Shown here in pieces: positions 54,064-63,232 of a stretch of 64,000 bases of DNA. Within the stretch, counting starts at the first letter, position 1; each line of letters begins with the position of its first letter. The translations under genes and the position numbers were made by a program. A model generated the notes under the pieces. It was not told where the DNA came from. It saw only the letters and a program-made list of their open reading frames with translations, and did not search any database. Source of the stretch: Pseudoruegeria sp. SHC-113 (GTDB lineage Bacteria; Pseudomonadota; Alphaproteobacteria; Rhodobacterales; Rhodobacteraceae); assembly GCF_025376885.1 (NCBI RefSeq), contig NZ_JAHUBR010000002.1, positions 1 to 64,000 of the forward strand, in the 5' to 3' direction.

Positions 54064-55343
54064 CGCCGCTCGAATTCGACGCCCACCACCTCTGGCACCC
54101 CTACACCTCCGTCACCGCGCCGGGGCCGACGCATATGGCCGTGCGCACCGAAGGCGTGCGGATCTATCTCGAGGATGGCACTGCGATGATCGACGCCATG
54201 TCGAGCTGGTGGAGCGCCATTCACGGCCACAACCACCCGGCTATCATCGGTGCGGTGAAGGCCCAGCTGGATCAGATGCCCCATGTGATGTTCGGCGGCC
54301 TCACCCATCCGCCCGCTGTAGAGCTCGGCCAGCGCCTGCTGGCAATGCTGCCCGAGGGCCTGACCCGCATCTTCTACTGCGACAGCGGCTCGGTCGCCGT
54401 GGAAGTGGCGATGAAGATGGCCGTGCAATACCAGCACTCCATCGGCCAGACGGGGCGCAGCCGGTTCGCTTCGATCCGCTCGGGCTACCACGGCGATACG
54501 TGGAAGGCGATGAGCGTCTGCGATCCTGTCACGGGCATGCACCACATCTTCAAGGGCGCGCTTTCGGTGCAGCATTTCGTGGACACCCCACCCATCGCTT
54601 TCTGGCAGGACTGGGTCGAGGATCCCGCCGCCAACGGGCTAGCAAGCCTTGCCGCCTGTCTTGAAACCCACGGCAGCGAGATCGCCGCGCTGATCCTTGA
54701 GCCGGTGGTGCAAGGCGCGGGCGGGATGTATTTCTACCACCCCGAATACCTCAACGCCGCCCGTGCGCTCTGCAATGCCCATGGCGTTCTGCTGATCTTT
54801 GACGAAATCGCCACCGGCTTTGGCCGCACCGGCAAGGCCTTCGCCACTGATCACACCCAGATCACGCCCGACATTATCTGCCTCGGCAAGGCGATCACCG
54901 GCGGCACCATGTCCTTCGCGGCCACGGTGGCCTCGGACAATGTGGCCGAGGGGATCGGCGGGGCGGAGCCGGGTGTGTTCATGCATGGGCCGACCTTCAT
55001 GGGCAACCCGCTCGCCTGCGCCGCGGCCGGGGCCAGTCTCGCGCTGCTGCAGGAAGGCGACTGGCAGGCGCAGGTGGCCAGGATCGAAGCGCAGATGGCG
55101 GCGGAGCTTGCCCCGGCGCGCGATCTGCCCGGCGTCGCGGATGTGCGCGTGCTGGGTGCGATTGGCGTGATCGAGATGGATCACACGGTGAGCGCCGCGC
55201 AGGCGCACCCGATCAGCAAGGAGCTCGGCGTCTGGCTGCGCCCTTTTGGCCGCAACATCTACACGATGCCGCCCTTCGTGACGGAGCCAGACGATCTCTC
55301 CCGCATCACCGGCGCGATGGTGCATCTGGCCGGGGTGCTCTGA
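54060..55343 (+). CDS. bioA: DAPA aminotransferase
   Basis: A 427-residue class III aminotransferase converting 8-amino-7-oxononanoate to 7,8-diaminopelargonate with SAM as amino donor. [34 protein letters not shown] and [16 protein letters not shown] are BioA hallmarks. The PLP lysine is in CLGKAITGG. It overlaps bioD, and its stop shares a base with the bioG start. Confidence 0.93.
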   Translation: MTPLEFDAHHLWHPYTSVTAPGPTHMAVRTEGVRIYLEDGTAMIDAMSSWWSAIHGHNHPAIIGAVKAQLDQMPHVMFGGLTHPPAVELGQRLLAMLPEGLTRIFYCDSGSVAVEVAMKMAVQYQHSIGQTGRSRFASIRSGYHGDTWKAMSVCDPVTGMHHIFKGALSVQHFVDTPPIAFWQDWVEDPAANGLASLAACLETHGSEIAALILEPVVQGAGGMYFYHPEYLNAARALCNAHGVLLIFDEIATGFGRTGKAFATDHTQITPDIICLGKAITGGTMSFAATVASDNVAEGIGGAEPGVFMHGPTFMGNPLACAAAGASLALLQEGDWQAQVARIEAQMAAELAPARDLPGVADVRVLGAIGVIEMDHTVSAAQAHPISKELGVWLRPFGRNIYTMPPFVTEPDDLSRITGAMVHLAGVL

Positions 55344-55960
55344 TGGACGGCGCGTGGATCAGGCAGGGCGGCGCGGAGCGTGTGATCTGCGTCTTTGGCG
55401 GCTGGGGGCTGGGGCCTGAAGCCGCCGCCGGCCTGCCCTGCGATGCCGATCTCTACTGGCTGCGCGATTACCGAAGGCTCGATGCAGACCTGCCGGATTT
55501 CACCGGCTATTCTTCCCGCACCCTCGTGGCATGGTCCTTCGGCGTTGCCGCCTATGGCCATTGGCAGGCCGGGCGGAAGGACGGGTTCGACACCCGCATC
55601 GCCCTGTGCGGCAGCCCCGCCCCGGTGGACCGCCGCCTCGGCATCCCGCCGCGCACCTATGAGGCTACGCAAGAGGGTCTTTCGCAGGAGAGCTTCGCCG
55701 CTTTCGCCAGCCTTTGCTACGGCGCGCCCGTCACGCCGGGCGACGTGGACATTGCGGCGCTTGGCGAGGAACTGACCGCCGTGAAAGCACGCGGCGCAGC
55801 GCCCGTCGTGGCTTGGGATCTTGCCGTGATCGCCACGCAGGATCGCATCTTCCCGCCCGCCAACCTGCGCAGGGCCTTTACCGGGACACCGATCCGCGAG
55901 ATCGACGCGCCCCATGTGCCTTTCGCCACGCTCTCCCGCTGGGAGGATCTGTTGCCATGA
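55343..55960 (+). CDS. bioG: Pimeloyl-ACP methyl ester esterase BioG
   Basis: A 205-residue alpha/beta hydrolase of the BioG (DUF452) family that removes the methyl group placed by BioC, releasing pimeloyl-ACP. The opening block VICVFGGWGLGPEA and the nucleophile Ser in VAWSFGVAAYGH are visible. The likely catalytic His is in DAPHVPF near the C-terminus. BioG replaces BioH in many bacteria, and the position between bioA and bioC supports the call. ATG overlaps the bioA stop by one base. Confidence 0.87.
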   Translation: MDGAWIRQGGAERVICVFGGWGLGPEAAAGLPCDADLYWLRDYRRLDADLPDFTGYSSRTLVAWSFGVAAYGHWQAGRKDGFDTRIALCGSPAPVDRRLGIPPRTYEATQEGLSQESFAAFASLCYGAPVTPGDVDIAALGEELTAVKARGAAPVVAWDLAVIATQDRIFPPANLRRAFTGTPIREIDAPHVPFATLSRWEDLLP

Positions 55961-56733
55961 AGGATTGCTTCCAGCCCCTGCCCGACCAGCGCCGCGTGGC
56001 CCGTAGCTTCACGCGTGGGCTGGCGAGCTATTCACGGTCTGCCGTGGCGCAGGCGCAGGCGGCTGAACATCTGTTCACTGTGGCGCAGGGACAGGGGCTA
56101 AACACGGCAGAGCGCATCTTCGAATTCGGCGCGGGCACCGGTTTTCTGACTCAGCATCTCTCGACACTGGCACCAAGCACCTTTACCGCCAACGATTTGG
56201 TGCCGGTCTGCGCCGACGGTCTGCGCGCGCTGGTGCCCGGGGCTGCGTTCCATTTCCTGCCCGGCCCCGTGGAAGCCCTGCCGTTTTCTGGTCCGTATGA
56301 CGTGATCGCCTCGGCCTCCACCTTGCAATGGTTGCCCGACCCGGCCCCGCTGCTTAGGCGGCTCTGCGAAGCGCTTGTACCGGGCGGCTGGCTGCTGCTG
56401 TCGGCCTATGGCCCTGCCCATTTCCCGGAGTTACGCGCGCTTGGACTGCCCGAGGGCGCGCCGGGGTATCGCGATGCAGCGGGGATGGCCGCGCTGTTGC
56501 CGGAAGGTATCGAGATCGCTTGCGCGCAGGATCAGGAGATCACTCTGCGGTTTGACTCCGCCCGCGCCGTGCTGCGCCACCTGCGCGACACGGGCGTGAA
56601 CGGCGGCACCGGCCACCGTTGGGGACGCGCGGATCTGGCCGCCTTCTGTGCGGCCTACGAGGCGCGGTTTGGCGGTGAGGACGGCGTGCGCCTGACCTAT
56701 GCGCCGAGCTATTTGGTGGCGCGCAAGCGCTAG
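55957..56733 (+). CDS. bioC: Malonyl-ACP O-methyltransferase
   Basis: A 258-residue SAM-dependent methyltransferase that starts pimelate synthesis by methylating malonyl-ACP. VARSFTRGLASYSRSAVAQ is the usual N-terminus. The SAM motif is IFEFGAGTGFLTQHL. VIASASTLQWLPDPAPLLRR is typical of BioC. ATG 55957 overlaps the bioG stop. With BioG it gives the organism a complete route from malonyl-ACP to biotin. Confidence 0.9.
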   Translation: MKDCFQPLPDQRRVARSFTRGLASYSRSAVAQAQAAEHLFTVAQGQGLNTAERIFEFGAGTGFLTQHLSTLAPSTFTANDLVPVCADGLRALVPGAAFHFLPGPVEALPFSGPYDVIASASTLQWLPDPAPLLRRLCEALVPGGWLLLSAYGPAHFPELRALGLPEGAPGYRDAAGMAALLPEGIEIACAQDQEITLRFDSARAVLRHLRDTGVNGGTGHRWGRADLAAFCAAYEARFGGEDGVRLTYAPSYLVARKR

Positions 56734-56740
56734 ATCCAAC

Positions 56741-56845
56741 CGCCCGTCACGCCAGTGACGGGCACGCGTTCGCCCGCCCGTCACACCGAAGGTGTGCTTC
56801 CAGCACAACGGCGGGCGCGTTCCGCGCCCACCCGGGCGGACGCTC
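56741..56845. repeat. Palindromic GC-rich region after bioC
   Basis: A perfect 9-bp stem GCCCGTCAC/GTGACGGGC (56742-56750 with 56755-56763) begins the region. CGCCCGTCAC recurs at 56775-56784. CACACC/GGTGTG and further GCCCGCC/GGCGGGC pairs follow. The first hairpin is a likely terminator for the bio operon without a T tract. The whole is structurally like the two elements at 43.6 and 46.5 kb. Confidence 0.55.
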
Positions 56846-56867
56846 AGCGCTTCTCAATGGCGTTTTT

Positions 56868-57479
56868 CTAACCCAACCGCTTCAAATGCCGCTGCAGAAT
56901 GGCCACCGCGCTTTCAGCGTTCTTCTGCGAAATCGCCACCATGATCGCGCGGTGATCGCGGTCGCTGCGCTCTTCCCAGTGGCTGCGGTAAGTCGCCAGC
57001 AGGTAGCGACCGCTCAGCCGGTGCAGATCGTCGATCTGATCGAGCATCCGGGGCATGGCGCAAGCGGCGAGGATTGCGCGGTGAAAGCGGCGGTTCTCGG
57101 CCTCCCATGTGGCGATATCGCCCGCCTCATCGCAGGCCACGCGGGCGGCTTCGGCCTCTTGCAGCTGCACAGGCGTCAGGCGCGGCACGGAGTGGCGCAG
57201 GGCGACAGGCTCCAGTGCCAGCCGCATCTCGCGGATCTCGCGCATTTCCGACGGGTTGAACGGGGCCACGCGCATCCCGCGCCGGGGCAGCGAAACCGCC
57301 AGCCCGCGCGCCTGAAGCCGCAGGAAAGCCTCGCGCACGGGCACGTGGCTTGTCTCAAACGCTCGGGCAATGTGATCCTGCCGCAGCTTTTCATCCGGTG
57401 CCAGATCGCCCCGGATGATCTGATCGCTCAGAGCCTCCGTGATACGGTCGGAAATGGTGGATTTCGCGGCGGTTTCCAT
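56868..57479 (-). CDS. GntR-family regulator, candidate BioR
   Basis: A 203-residue transcription factor. The winged helix-turn-helix covers about residues 8-70 (DRITEALSDQIIRGDLAP, LRQDHIARAFETSHVPVREA). The FCD-like effector domain covers about 75-200, with ENRRFHRAILAAC and RSDRDHRAIM. It is convergent with and directly downstream of bioC, and the bio promoter has a BioR box, so it may be the biotin repressor BioR. No BioR box was seen before this gene. No clear Shine-Dalgarno at ATG 57479. Confidence 0.78.
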   Translation of the reverse strand: METAAKSTISDRITEALSDQIIRGDLAPDEKLRQDHIARAFETSHVPVREAFLRLQARGLAVSLPRRGMRVAPFNPSEMREIREMRLALEPVALRHSVPRLTPVQLQEAEAARVACDEAGDIATWEAENRRFHRAILAACAMPRMLDQIDDLHRLSGRYLLATYRSHWEERSDRDHRAIMVAISQKNAESAVAILQRHLKRLG

Positions 57480-57531
57480 GGGTTTTTGATAGGGCGGCGA
57501 AGCCCCCGATGCAACGGAAATGGGCAGGCCA

Positions 57532-57552
57532 GCCCGGCGGCAAGCGCCGGGC
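57532..57552. terminator. Hairpin between tex and GntR gene
   Basis: A perfect 8-bp stem GCCCGGCG/CGCCGGGC with a 5-base loop lies nine bases after the tex stop on the minus strand. It is not followed by a T tract on that strand. Possibly a weak terminator or another palindromic repeat. Confidence 0.45.
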
Positions 57553-57560
57553 GTTTCGCT

Positions 57561-59909
57561 TTATTTCTTGCGCATCGCGTCCAGCAGCGCGGCGCCCAGC
57601 GCGCCGTTGCCAGCCTCTTTCGGCGCGGCCCCGCCCTTGCGCGGCGGCTGCTTGCCCCGTGCACCGCCCGAAGGCTTCGGCGCGGCCCCACGCTCCGCGC
57701 GGGAGTCCTTGGCCGAAGTACCACCATCCTTGCGCATCGAAAGCCCGATGCGCTTGCGGGGCACGTCCACATCCGTCACCCGGACGCGCACCACGTCGCC
57801 CGCTTTCACCACCTCATGGGGATCCTTCACGAAACGGTCGGCCAGCTGGCTGACGTGCACCAGCCCGTCCTGATGCACCCCGATATCGACGAAAGCGCCG
57901 AAGGCGGCCACATTGGTGACGGTGCCTTCCAGCACCATGCCGGGCTTCAGATCGGTGATCTCCTCAACCCCGTCGGTGAAGGCGGCCGTCTTGAAGCTGG
58001 GGCGCGGATCGCGGCCGGGCTTTTCAAGCTCCGAGAGGATATCGCGCACCGTAGGCAGGCCGAAATTCTCCTCCACGAAATCCTCCGCGCGCAGGGCTTT
58101 GAGCGCCTTTTCATCGCCCATCAGGCTGCGCAGATCGCGCCCGCAGGCGGCGACGATCTTGCGCGCCACGCTGTAGGCTTCCGGGTGCACGGCGGAGGCG
58201 TCCAGCGGCTCGGCCCCGCCGTTGATGCGCAGAAACCCCGCGCATTGCTCAAAGGCGTGCGGCCCGAGGCGGGCGACCTCCAGCAGCTCCTTGCGGGAGG
58301 TGAAAGCACCGCGTGCATCGCGATGGGCCACGACGGCCTCCGCAAGGCTCGGCCCCAACCCCGAAACATGGGTCAGCAGCGCGGCAGAAGCGGTGTTCAG
58401 ATCCACGCCCACGGCGTTCACCGCATCTTCCACCACGGCCTCCAGCGATTTCGCCAGACGGTGCTGGTCCACATCGTGCTGGTACTGGCCGACGCCGATG
58501 GATTTCGGCTCGATCTTCACCAGTTCGGCCAGCGGATCCTGCAGCCGCCGCGCAATGGAAACGGCCCCGCGCAGCGAAACGTCCAGATCCGGAAACTCCC
58601 GCGCGGCCAGCTCAGATGCGGAATAGACCGAAGCCCCGGCCTCCGACACCACCACTTTCGTGGGCAGCTTCTGGCCCTTGGGGATCATTTTCAGCGCTTC
58701 GGTGACCATACGCTCGGTCTCACGGCTGGCGGTGCCGTTGCCGATGGCGATCAGCTCCACGCCATGTTTGGCCACGAGGCTCAGCACCGAATGCATCGCG
58801 CCGCGCAGATCGTTCTTGGGCTGGAAGGGGTAAAGCGTTTCGGTGGCGAGCAGGCGGCCAGTGGAATCCACCACAGCGGCCTTCACCCCGGTGCGGATGC
58901 CCGGATCAAGCCCCAGCGTGGCGCGGGGGCCGGCGGGGGCGGCGAGCAGCAGATCCTTGAGGTTACGCGCAAAAACGTTGATCGCTTCCTCATGGGCGCG
59001 GGCGCGCAGATCGCCCAGCAGATCGAGGAACATGGAGGTCGAGAGTTTCACCCGCCATGTCCAGCCCGCGACCTTGCGCAGCCACTCATCGCCCGGCGCG
59101 TTGCCCTCGATGCCGATGGTGCGCGTGATGATCCCCACCGCGCGGTCAGCGCCGGTTTCGGGATCGGGGGCGATTTCCAGCGTCACGATGCCTTCCTTGG
59201 AGGCGCGCAGCATGGCCAGCGCCCGGTGCGAGGGCACATCGGCCCAGCGCTCGCGGTGGGCGAAGTAATCGGAAAATTTCGCGCCTTCCTGTTCCTTGCC
59301 TTCCACCACGGTTGCGGTGAGGAAGGCCTCCTTCTGCATGAAGCCACGCAGATCCGCGAGCAGCGGCGCGGTCTCGGACAGCCGCTCCGTCAGCATGTCA
59401 CGCGCGCCATCGAGTGCGGCTTTGGCATCGGCGACGTTCTCGGTCAGGTAGCCCTGCGCCAGCGCCTCAGGCGCGGCCGCACGATCCACCAGAATCGCTT
59501 CCAGCAGCGGCTCCAGCCCGTTCTCCCGCGCGATCATGGCGCGGGTGCGGCGCTTGGGCTTGTAGGGCAGATAGATGTCTTCTAGCGCAGCCTTGGTTTG
59601 CGCCCCGGCGATGGATTTCGCCAGATCGTCGGTCAGCTTGCCCTGCTCCTTGATCGAGGCAGTGATAGCGGCGCGGCGATCTTCCAGCTCGCGCAGATAA
59701 GCGGAGCGGTCAGCCAGCGTGCGCAGCTGGGTATCATCCAGCCCGCCCGTCACTTCCTTGCGGTAGCGGGCCACGAAAGGCACCGTCGCGCCCTCGTCCA
59801 AGAGCTTCAGCGCGGCTTCCACCTGCTGGGGGCGGGCGCTGATTTCGGCGGCAATGGCATGGGCGATGCGGGCGGCGACCTGGGGGGCGATTTGGGCGGC
59901 AGTGCTCAA
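57561..59909 (-). CDS. tex: Tex-family RNA-binding transcription accessory protein
   Basis: A 782-residue conserved nucleic-acid-binding protein. The N-terminal helical domain has [20 protein letters not shown]. The YqgF-like domain is [17 protein letters not shown]. Helix-hairpin-helix motifs include [16 protein letters not shown], and the C-terminal S1 domain is [21 protein letters not shown] basic Gly/Lys-rich tail ends it. TTG 59909 with GGAG seven bases upstream is preferred; a further-upstream ATG at 59966 would add an unlikely leader. E. coli Tex is about 773 residues. Confidence 0.92.
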   Translation of the reverse strand: MSTAAQIAPQVAARIAHAIAAEISARPQQVEAALKLLDEGATVPFVARYRKEVTGGLDDTQLRTLADRSAYLRELEDRRAAITASIKEQGKLTDDLAKSIAGAQTKAALEDIYLPYKPKRRTRAMIARENGLEPLLEAILVDRAAAPEALAQGYLTENVADAKAALDGARDMLTERLSETAPLLADLRGFMQKEAFLTATVVEGKEQEGAKFSDYFAHRERWADVPSHRALAMLRASKEGIVTLEIAPDPETGADRAVGIITRTIGIEGNAPGDEWLRKVAGWTWRVKLSTSMFLDLLGDLRARAHEEAINVFARNLKDLLLAAPAGPRATLGLDPGIRTGVKAAVVDSTGRLLATETLYPFQPKNDLRGAMHSVLSLVAKHGVELIAIGNGTASRETERMVTEALKMIPKGQKLPTKVVVSEAGASVYSASELAAREFPDLDVSLRGAVSIARRLQDPLAELVKIEPKSIGVGQYQHDVDQHRLAKSLEAVVEDAVNAVGVDLNTASAALLTHVSGLGPSLAEAVVAHRDARGAFTSRKELLEVARLGPHAFEQCAGFLRINGGAEPLDASAVHPEAYSVARKIVAACGRDLRSLMGDEKALKALRAEDFVEENFGLPTVRDILSELEKPGRDPRPSFKTAAFTDGVEEITDLKPGMVLEGTVTNVAAFGAFVDIGVHQDGLVHVSQLADRFVKDPHEVVKAGDVVRVRVTDVDVPRKRIGLSMRKDGGTSAKDSRAERGAAPKPSGGARGKQPPRKGGAAPKEAGNGALGAALLDAMRKK

Positions 59910-60041
59910 GGGGATCTCCGGGAACAAGCGGTCTGGGACCGCCTGTGTAGACCGGCGGCGCGGCACAGGGCAACGCGGATTTCAAACCCAAGGGCCTGCC
60001 GACGTGGTAGGATCAGCCATCCCGCCGAAGGAGCCCGATTG

Positions 60042-60524
60042 ATGCGCGAAATCCCGCCTGCCCGCCTCTGCCTGATGCTTGGCCATGAGGCTGAAGCCGC
60101 CGCACGCTTTTACACCAGCACCTTCCCCGACAGCCACATGGGGGCCATCGCGCGCGCACCTTCAGACAACCCTTCGACCAAGGCAGGGGCGGTGCTGACG
60201 GTGGAGTTCACCGTGCTCGGCCTGCCTTGCCTCGGGGTGAACGGCGGTGATCACTTCACCCACGGCGAGGCGTTTTCCTTCCAGATCGCAACGGATACGC
60301 AGGACGAAACCGATCGCTATTGGGATGCCATCGTGCGCAACGGCGGGACCGAAAGCATGTGCGGCTGGTGCCGGGATCGCTGGGGCGTGTCGTGGCAGAT
60401 CACCCCGCGCGTGCTGACCGAGGCCATGGCCGCAGGCGGCGCGGCCGCCGCGCGCGTCTTCGACGCCATGCTCACCATGAAGAAGATCGACATCGCCACG
60501 ATCGAGGCCGCTCGGGAGGGCTAA
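60042..60524 (+). CDS. VOC/PhnB-like protein (160 aa)
   Basis: A small protein of the vicinal oxygen chelate superfamily, in the group often named PhnB-like or 3-demethylubiquinone methyltransferase-like. ARLCLMLGHEAEAAARFYTS, GDHFTHGEAFSFQI and CGWCRDRWGVSWQIT are the usual blocks. No specific reaction can be assigned. ATG 60042 has AAGGAG upstream. It converges on the lytic transglycosylase gene with three bases between the stops. Confidence 0.85.
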   Translation: MREIPPARLCLMLGHEAEAAARFYTSTFPDSHMGAIARAPSDNPSTKAGAVLTVEFTVLGLPCLGVNGGDHFTHGEAFSFQIATDTQDETDRYWDAIVRNGGTESMCGWCRDRWGVSWQITPRVLTEAMAAGGAAAARVFDAMLTMKKIDIATIEAAREG

Positions 60525-60527
60525 GCC

Positions 60528-61004
60528 CTAGCCGCAGTATTTGCGCACTTCGGTATCGCGCAGGCCGGTTTCCACCAGCATGCAGCGGTTGCGCGCCTCA
60601 TAGTAGTAACCGCGCGCGTACCACATCACCGCTTCCGGCTCATTGCCATCAGCCACAAGCCAGGCCCCGCGAAGGTATTTCACCGCGTAGTCGAGGTTGG
60701 TCTGGGCATCCAGCAAATCGGACGGCTTGCCGGAAAAGCCCATCTGGCCTGCGGTGGCGGGCAGGATCTGCATCAGCCCATAGTAGGGGCCGTTGCGCGC
60801 GCCGGGGCGGTAATCGCTTTCGCGCTGGATCACCCGGTGCACAAGGCTGCGCGGCACGCCGTGTTCATCGGCGGTTTGATTGATCATCGCCCGCAGCTCG
60901 GGCGTTTCGCCCGGGTACAGCCGCATCAGCTCGGGTCCGGTGTCTTTCGGGGCGCTGCCACAGGCAGACAGAAGGGCGGCGGCGGTCAGGATCAGGAATC
61001 GCAT
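60528..61004 (-). CDS. Lytic transglycosylase lipoprotein (SLT domain)
   Basis: A 158-residue lipoprotein (lipobox LSAC, Cys15). The SLT fold covers about residues 35-140. The catalytic Glu is in VIQRESDYRPGA, with GLMQILPATA and YAVKYLRGAW as the other conserved blocks. It cleaves peptidoglycan in the periplasm. It is shorter than most soluble lytic transglycosylases, consisting of the catalytic domain only. Confidence 0.88.
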   Translation of the reverse strand: MRFLILTAAALLSACGSAPKDTGPELMRLYPGETPELRAMINQTADEHGVPRSLVHRVIQRESDYRPGARNGPYYGLMQILPATAGQMGFSGKPSDLLDAQTNLDYAVKYLRGAWLVADGNEPEAVMWYARGYYYEARNRCMLVETGLRDTEVRKYCG

Positions 61005-61118
61005 CGGGGCTCAAATGGGTTGCTGCTGTGGTAGGTTACTCTGCTGAATGAGGTCTGCCGATCAAGAGGCTTGTCGGGGAATGGGCGGCTTTTGGCCAGC
61101 TTTTTCGCGCTTCGCCCC

Positions 61119-61547
61119 TCAGGACAGTGCGGGAAGCTGGCGGGCGCAGGCCCGAAAGGCACGCACCGGGGCTGCGGCCCCATCGAGCGATACAGCAACG
61201 CCCTGAGATCCGGTGAAGGCCGTGGCGCGCGTGTTGAACTCCAGCCCGTCGAGCACATTGCCAAAGCCCCTATCGCTGACGGAAAGGGTTTGGCCCTCAA
61301 CCGAATGCCTGTCGGTGCCGATGGTGATCGCCCTGCCCCCTTCAAAGGCCATGCCGAAGGTCGGGCTGGCGGCCCAAGGGGCGGATTTCAGGGTCACGTC
61401 GAGGCGATAGACAGGCACCGCTGGATCAAACACCACCGTCATCCGCGCGGCCTCCGAGTCATGGGATAGCGTGCAGATCGGCCGGGGCGTGAACTCCCAC
61501 GCGAGTGTCTGAGTCGGCAACAGGAGCAGAGCAAGGAAAAGACGCAT
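61119..61547 (-). CDS. Secreted protein of unknown function (142 aa)
   Basis: The signal peptide ends near residue 16 (TLA|WEF). The mature part begins WEFTPRPICTLSH and contains ITIGTDRHSVEG and SDRGFGNVLDGLEFNT, which look conserved and beta-rich. Two cysteines (PICTL and RACARQ) could pair. I do not recognise a characterised family. It lies between the lytic transglycosylase gene and the tRNA gene on the same strand. Confidence 0.65.
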   Translation of the reverse strand: MRLFLALLLLPTQTLAWEFTPRPICTLSHDSEAARMTVVFDPAVPVYRLDVTLKSAPWAASPTFGMAFEGGRAITIGTDRHSVEGQTLSVSDRGFGNVLDGLEFNTRATAFTGSQGVAVSLDGAAAPVRAFRACARQLPALS

Positions 61548-61644
61548 GGCAGGAAGGTAGCGGCCCGCCGGAAAACGGCAAACCCCGACGCGATCGCGCA
61601 GGCCCGTTCGGGCTGATCTCTAGGCTGTCATGCAGGGAGGAAAG

Positions 61645-61721
61645 TGGCGGACTGGGGAGGATTCGAACCCCCGACCCCTTGATTCGTAGTCAAGTACTCT
61701 ATCCAACTGAGCTACCAGTCC
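61645..61721 (-). tRNA. tRNA-Arg (anticodon ACG)
   Basis: 77 nt including an encoded CCA end. The acceptor stem is GGACTGG/CCAGTCC, the anticodon arm is CTTGA-CTACGAA-TCAAG with ACG at 34-36, and the T arm has GTTCGAATC. ACG is modified to ICG and reads CGU, CGC and CGA codons, which are abundant here. Confidence 0.96.
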
Positions 61722-61785
61722 GCTTGGGGTGAGGCGGTGTTTAGACCTGCCGTCTGGGGAGCGCAAGAGCGAAAACGCACTTTTT

Positions 61786-63189
61786 TCATGCCGTCGGGTC
61801 ATCCCATGAAATTTCGCCTTTGGGCAGCCAGACGGCGAAGGCGCTGCCGGTTTCATCGCTGCGCAAAAGCTCCAGCTTGCCGCCATGGCCGCGCACCAGT
61901 TCGGCGGCAATCGCGAGGCCAAGCCCGGTGCCGCCCTTGCGTGTGCCGCCCTGAAACGGCTTGAACAGATGCTCCCGCGCCTTGGGCGGCAGGCCGGGGC
62001 CGGTGTCACGCACATGGATGATCCAGGCCGCGCTGTCTTCCTCAGCGGCAATCGTCACCGTGCCGGGCGTGCCGGTGGCGGCGATAGCCTGCCGCGCGTT
62101 GCGGGTGAGGTTGGAGAGCACGCGGTAGAGCTGTTCGGGATCGGCGCGCAGCACGAAATCGGCCGCCACGGTGCTTTCGATCGACACCCCTTCCTCTTGG
62201 CCGGCCAGAGATTCGCTCACAACCACATCCTCCACCAGCGTGGCCAGCGGGAAGCGGTTGAGCATCGGGGCGGGTTCCTCGGCCTTGCCGAAGGCGAGCG
62301 TGGATTCGCACAAGTTCACCGCGCGGCTGATCGAGCCCATCAGCTTGGGCACCGCGCGTTGCACTGCGGGATCGCTGCTGATCTCCATCCGGTCAGTGAA
62401 CAGCTGCGCCGTCGTCAGGATATTGCGCAGATCGTGGCTCACCTTGGCCACCGCGCCACCAAGCTGGGCCAGCCGCTCTTTTTGGCGCAGGGCGCTTGTC
62501 AGTTCCGTCTGCATGGATTGCAGCGCTTCCTCTGCCTCACGCAACTCGGTAATGCCCGCGCTCGGCTGGATAATGCGGCGGGCATCCTCCGGCGCGACGG
62601 CATAGCTCTGCATCGCCGCCACAACCCGTTTGATCGGCGTGACGAGGAAGCCACGCACGGCAAGGAACAGAAGAACGGCCGTAAAGGCCGAGATGACGGC
62701 CGACAGGATCAGGATGCGGATGCCGTAGTCGATCATCGCGGCGCGCAAGGAATCGGTTTCGGTGGTGATCTCGATCAAGAGCCCCGCCTCGCGCACGGGC
62801 TGGCCGATAACCCGGATCACCTCCGGGTCCGGGTCCACGAGCCGCATCATCGCGTCGCGGATCAGTACCCAGGCGCTGGCATCGCGCAGATCCACCGTGT
62901 TGTCGATCGGGGCGGGCATCGGGGAAGACAGGATAAGCTGGCGCACCTCGTCGCGCCGTAGCACCACGTTGAAGACGCCCGCATTGCTCAGAAGCTCGGC
63001 CTCCAGATCCGGGTCGATCATGTCGTTGGCCAGCAGCGCGAGCGAGGCGATCTGCGCCTTCTCGAGCTTCAGCAGCAGATAATCCTCCCGGAAGCGCGCC
63101 ACAGAGGGCACGAAGATCATCACCTCCGCCAGCATGACGAAGAGCACCGTCAGCATCAGGAAGCGCCCGGATAGCGATCTGAGGAACAT
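61786..63189 (-). CDS. Membrane sensor histidine kinase
   Basis: A 467-residue sensor kinase. Membrane helices are at about 10-30 and 158-180, enclosing a periplasmic sensor domain of about 125 residues. A HAMP-like linker follows. The phospho-acceptor His252 is in KVSHDLRNILTT. The ATPase boxes are LSNLTRNARQAI, VRDTGPGLPP and GGTGLGLAIAAEL. No response regulator gene lies next to it in the window. ATG 63189 has GGGAGA upstream. Signal unknown. Confidence 0.9.
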   Translation of the reverse strand: MFLRSLSGRFLMLTVLFVMLAEVMIFVPSVARFREDYLLLKLEKAQIASLALLANDMIDPDLEAELLSNAGVFNVVLRRDEVRQLILSSPMPAPIDNTVDLRDASAWVLIRDAMMRLVDPDPEVIRVIGQPVREAGLLIEITTETDSLRAAMIDYGIRILILSAVISAFTAVLLFLAVRGFLVTPIKRVVAAMQSYAVAPEDARRIIQPSAGITELREAEEALQSMQTELTSALRQKERLAQLGGAVAKVSHDLRNILTTAQLFTDRMEISSDPAVQRAVPKLMGSISRAVNLCESTLAFGKAEEPAPMLNRFPLATLVEDVVVSESLAGQEEGVSIESTVAADFVLRADPEQLYRVLSNLTRNARQAIAATGTPGTVTIAAEEDSAAWIIHVRDTGPGLPPKAREHLFKPFQGGTRKGGTGLGLAIAAELVRGHGGKLELLRSDETGSAFAVWLPKGEISWDDPTA

Positions 63190-63232
63190 GGCGCGCGTTA
63201 TCTCCCTGGCCTACACCCTGCCCTGCCTGCGG

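Noticed and set aside
56886-59585. An 899-codon plus-strand open frame opposite tex and the GntR gene
   Set aside because: It spans two well-supported genes on the other strand and has shadow-like composition.
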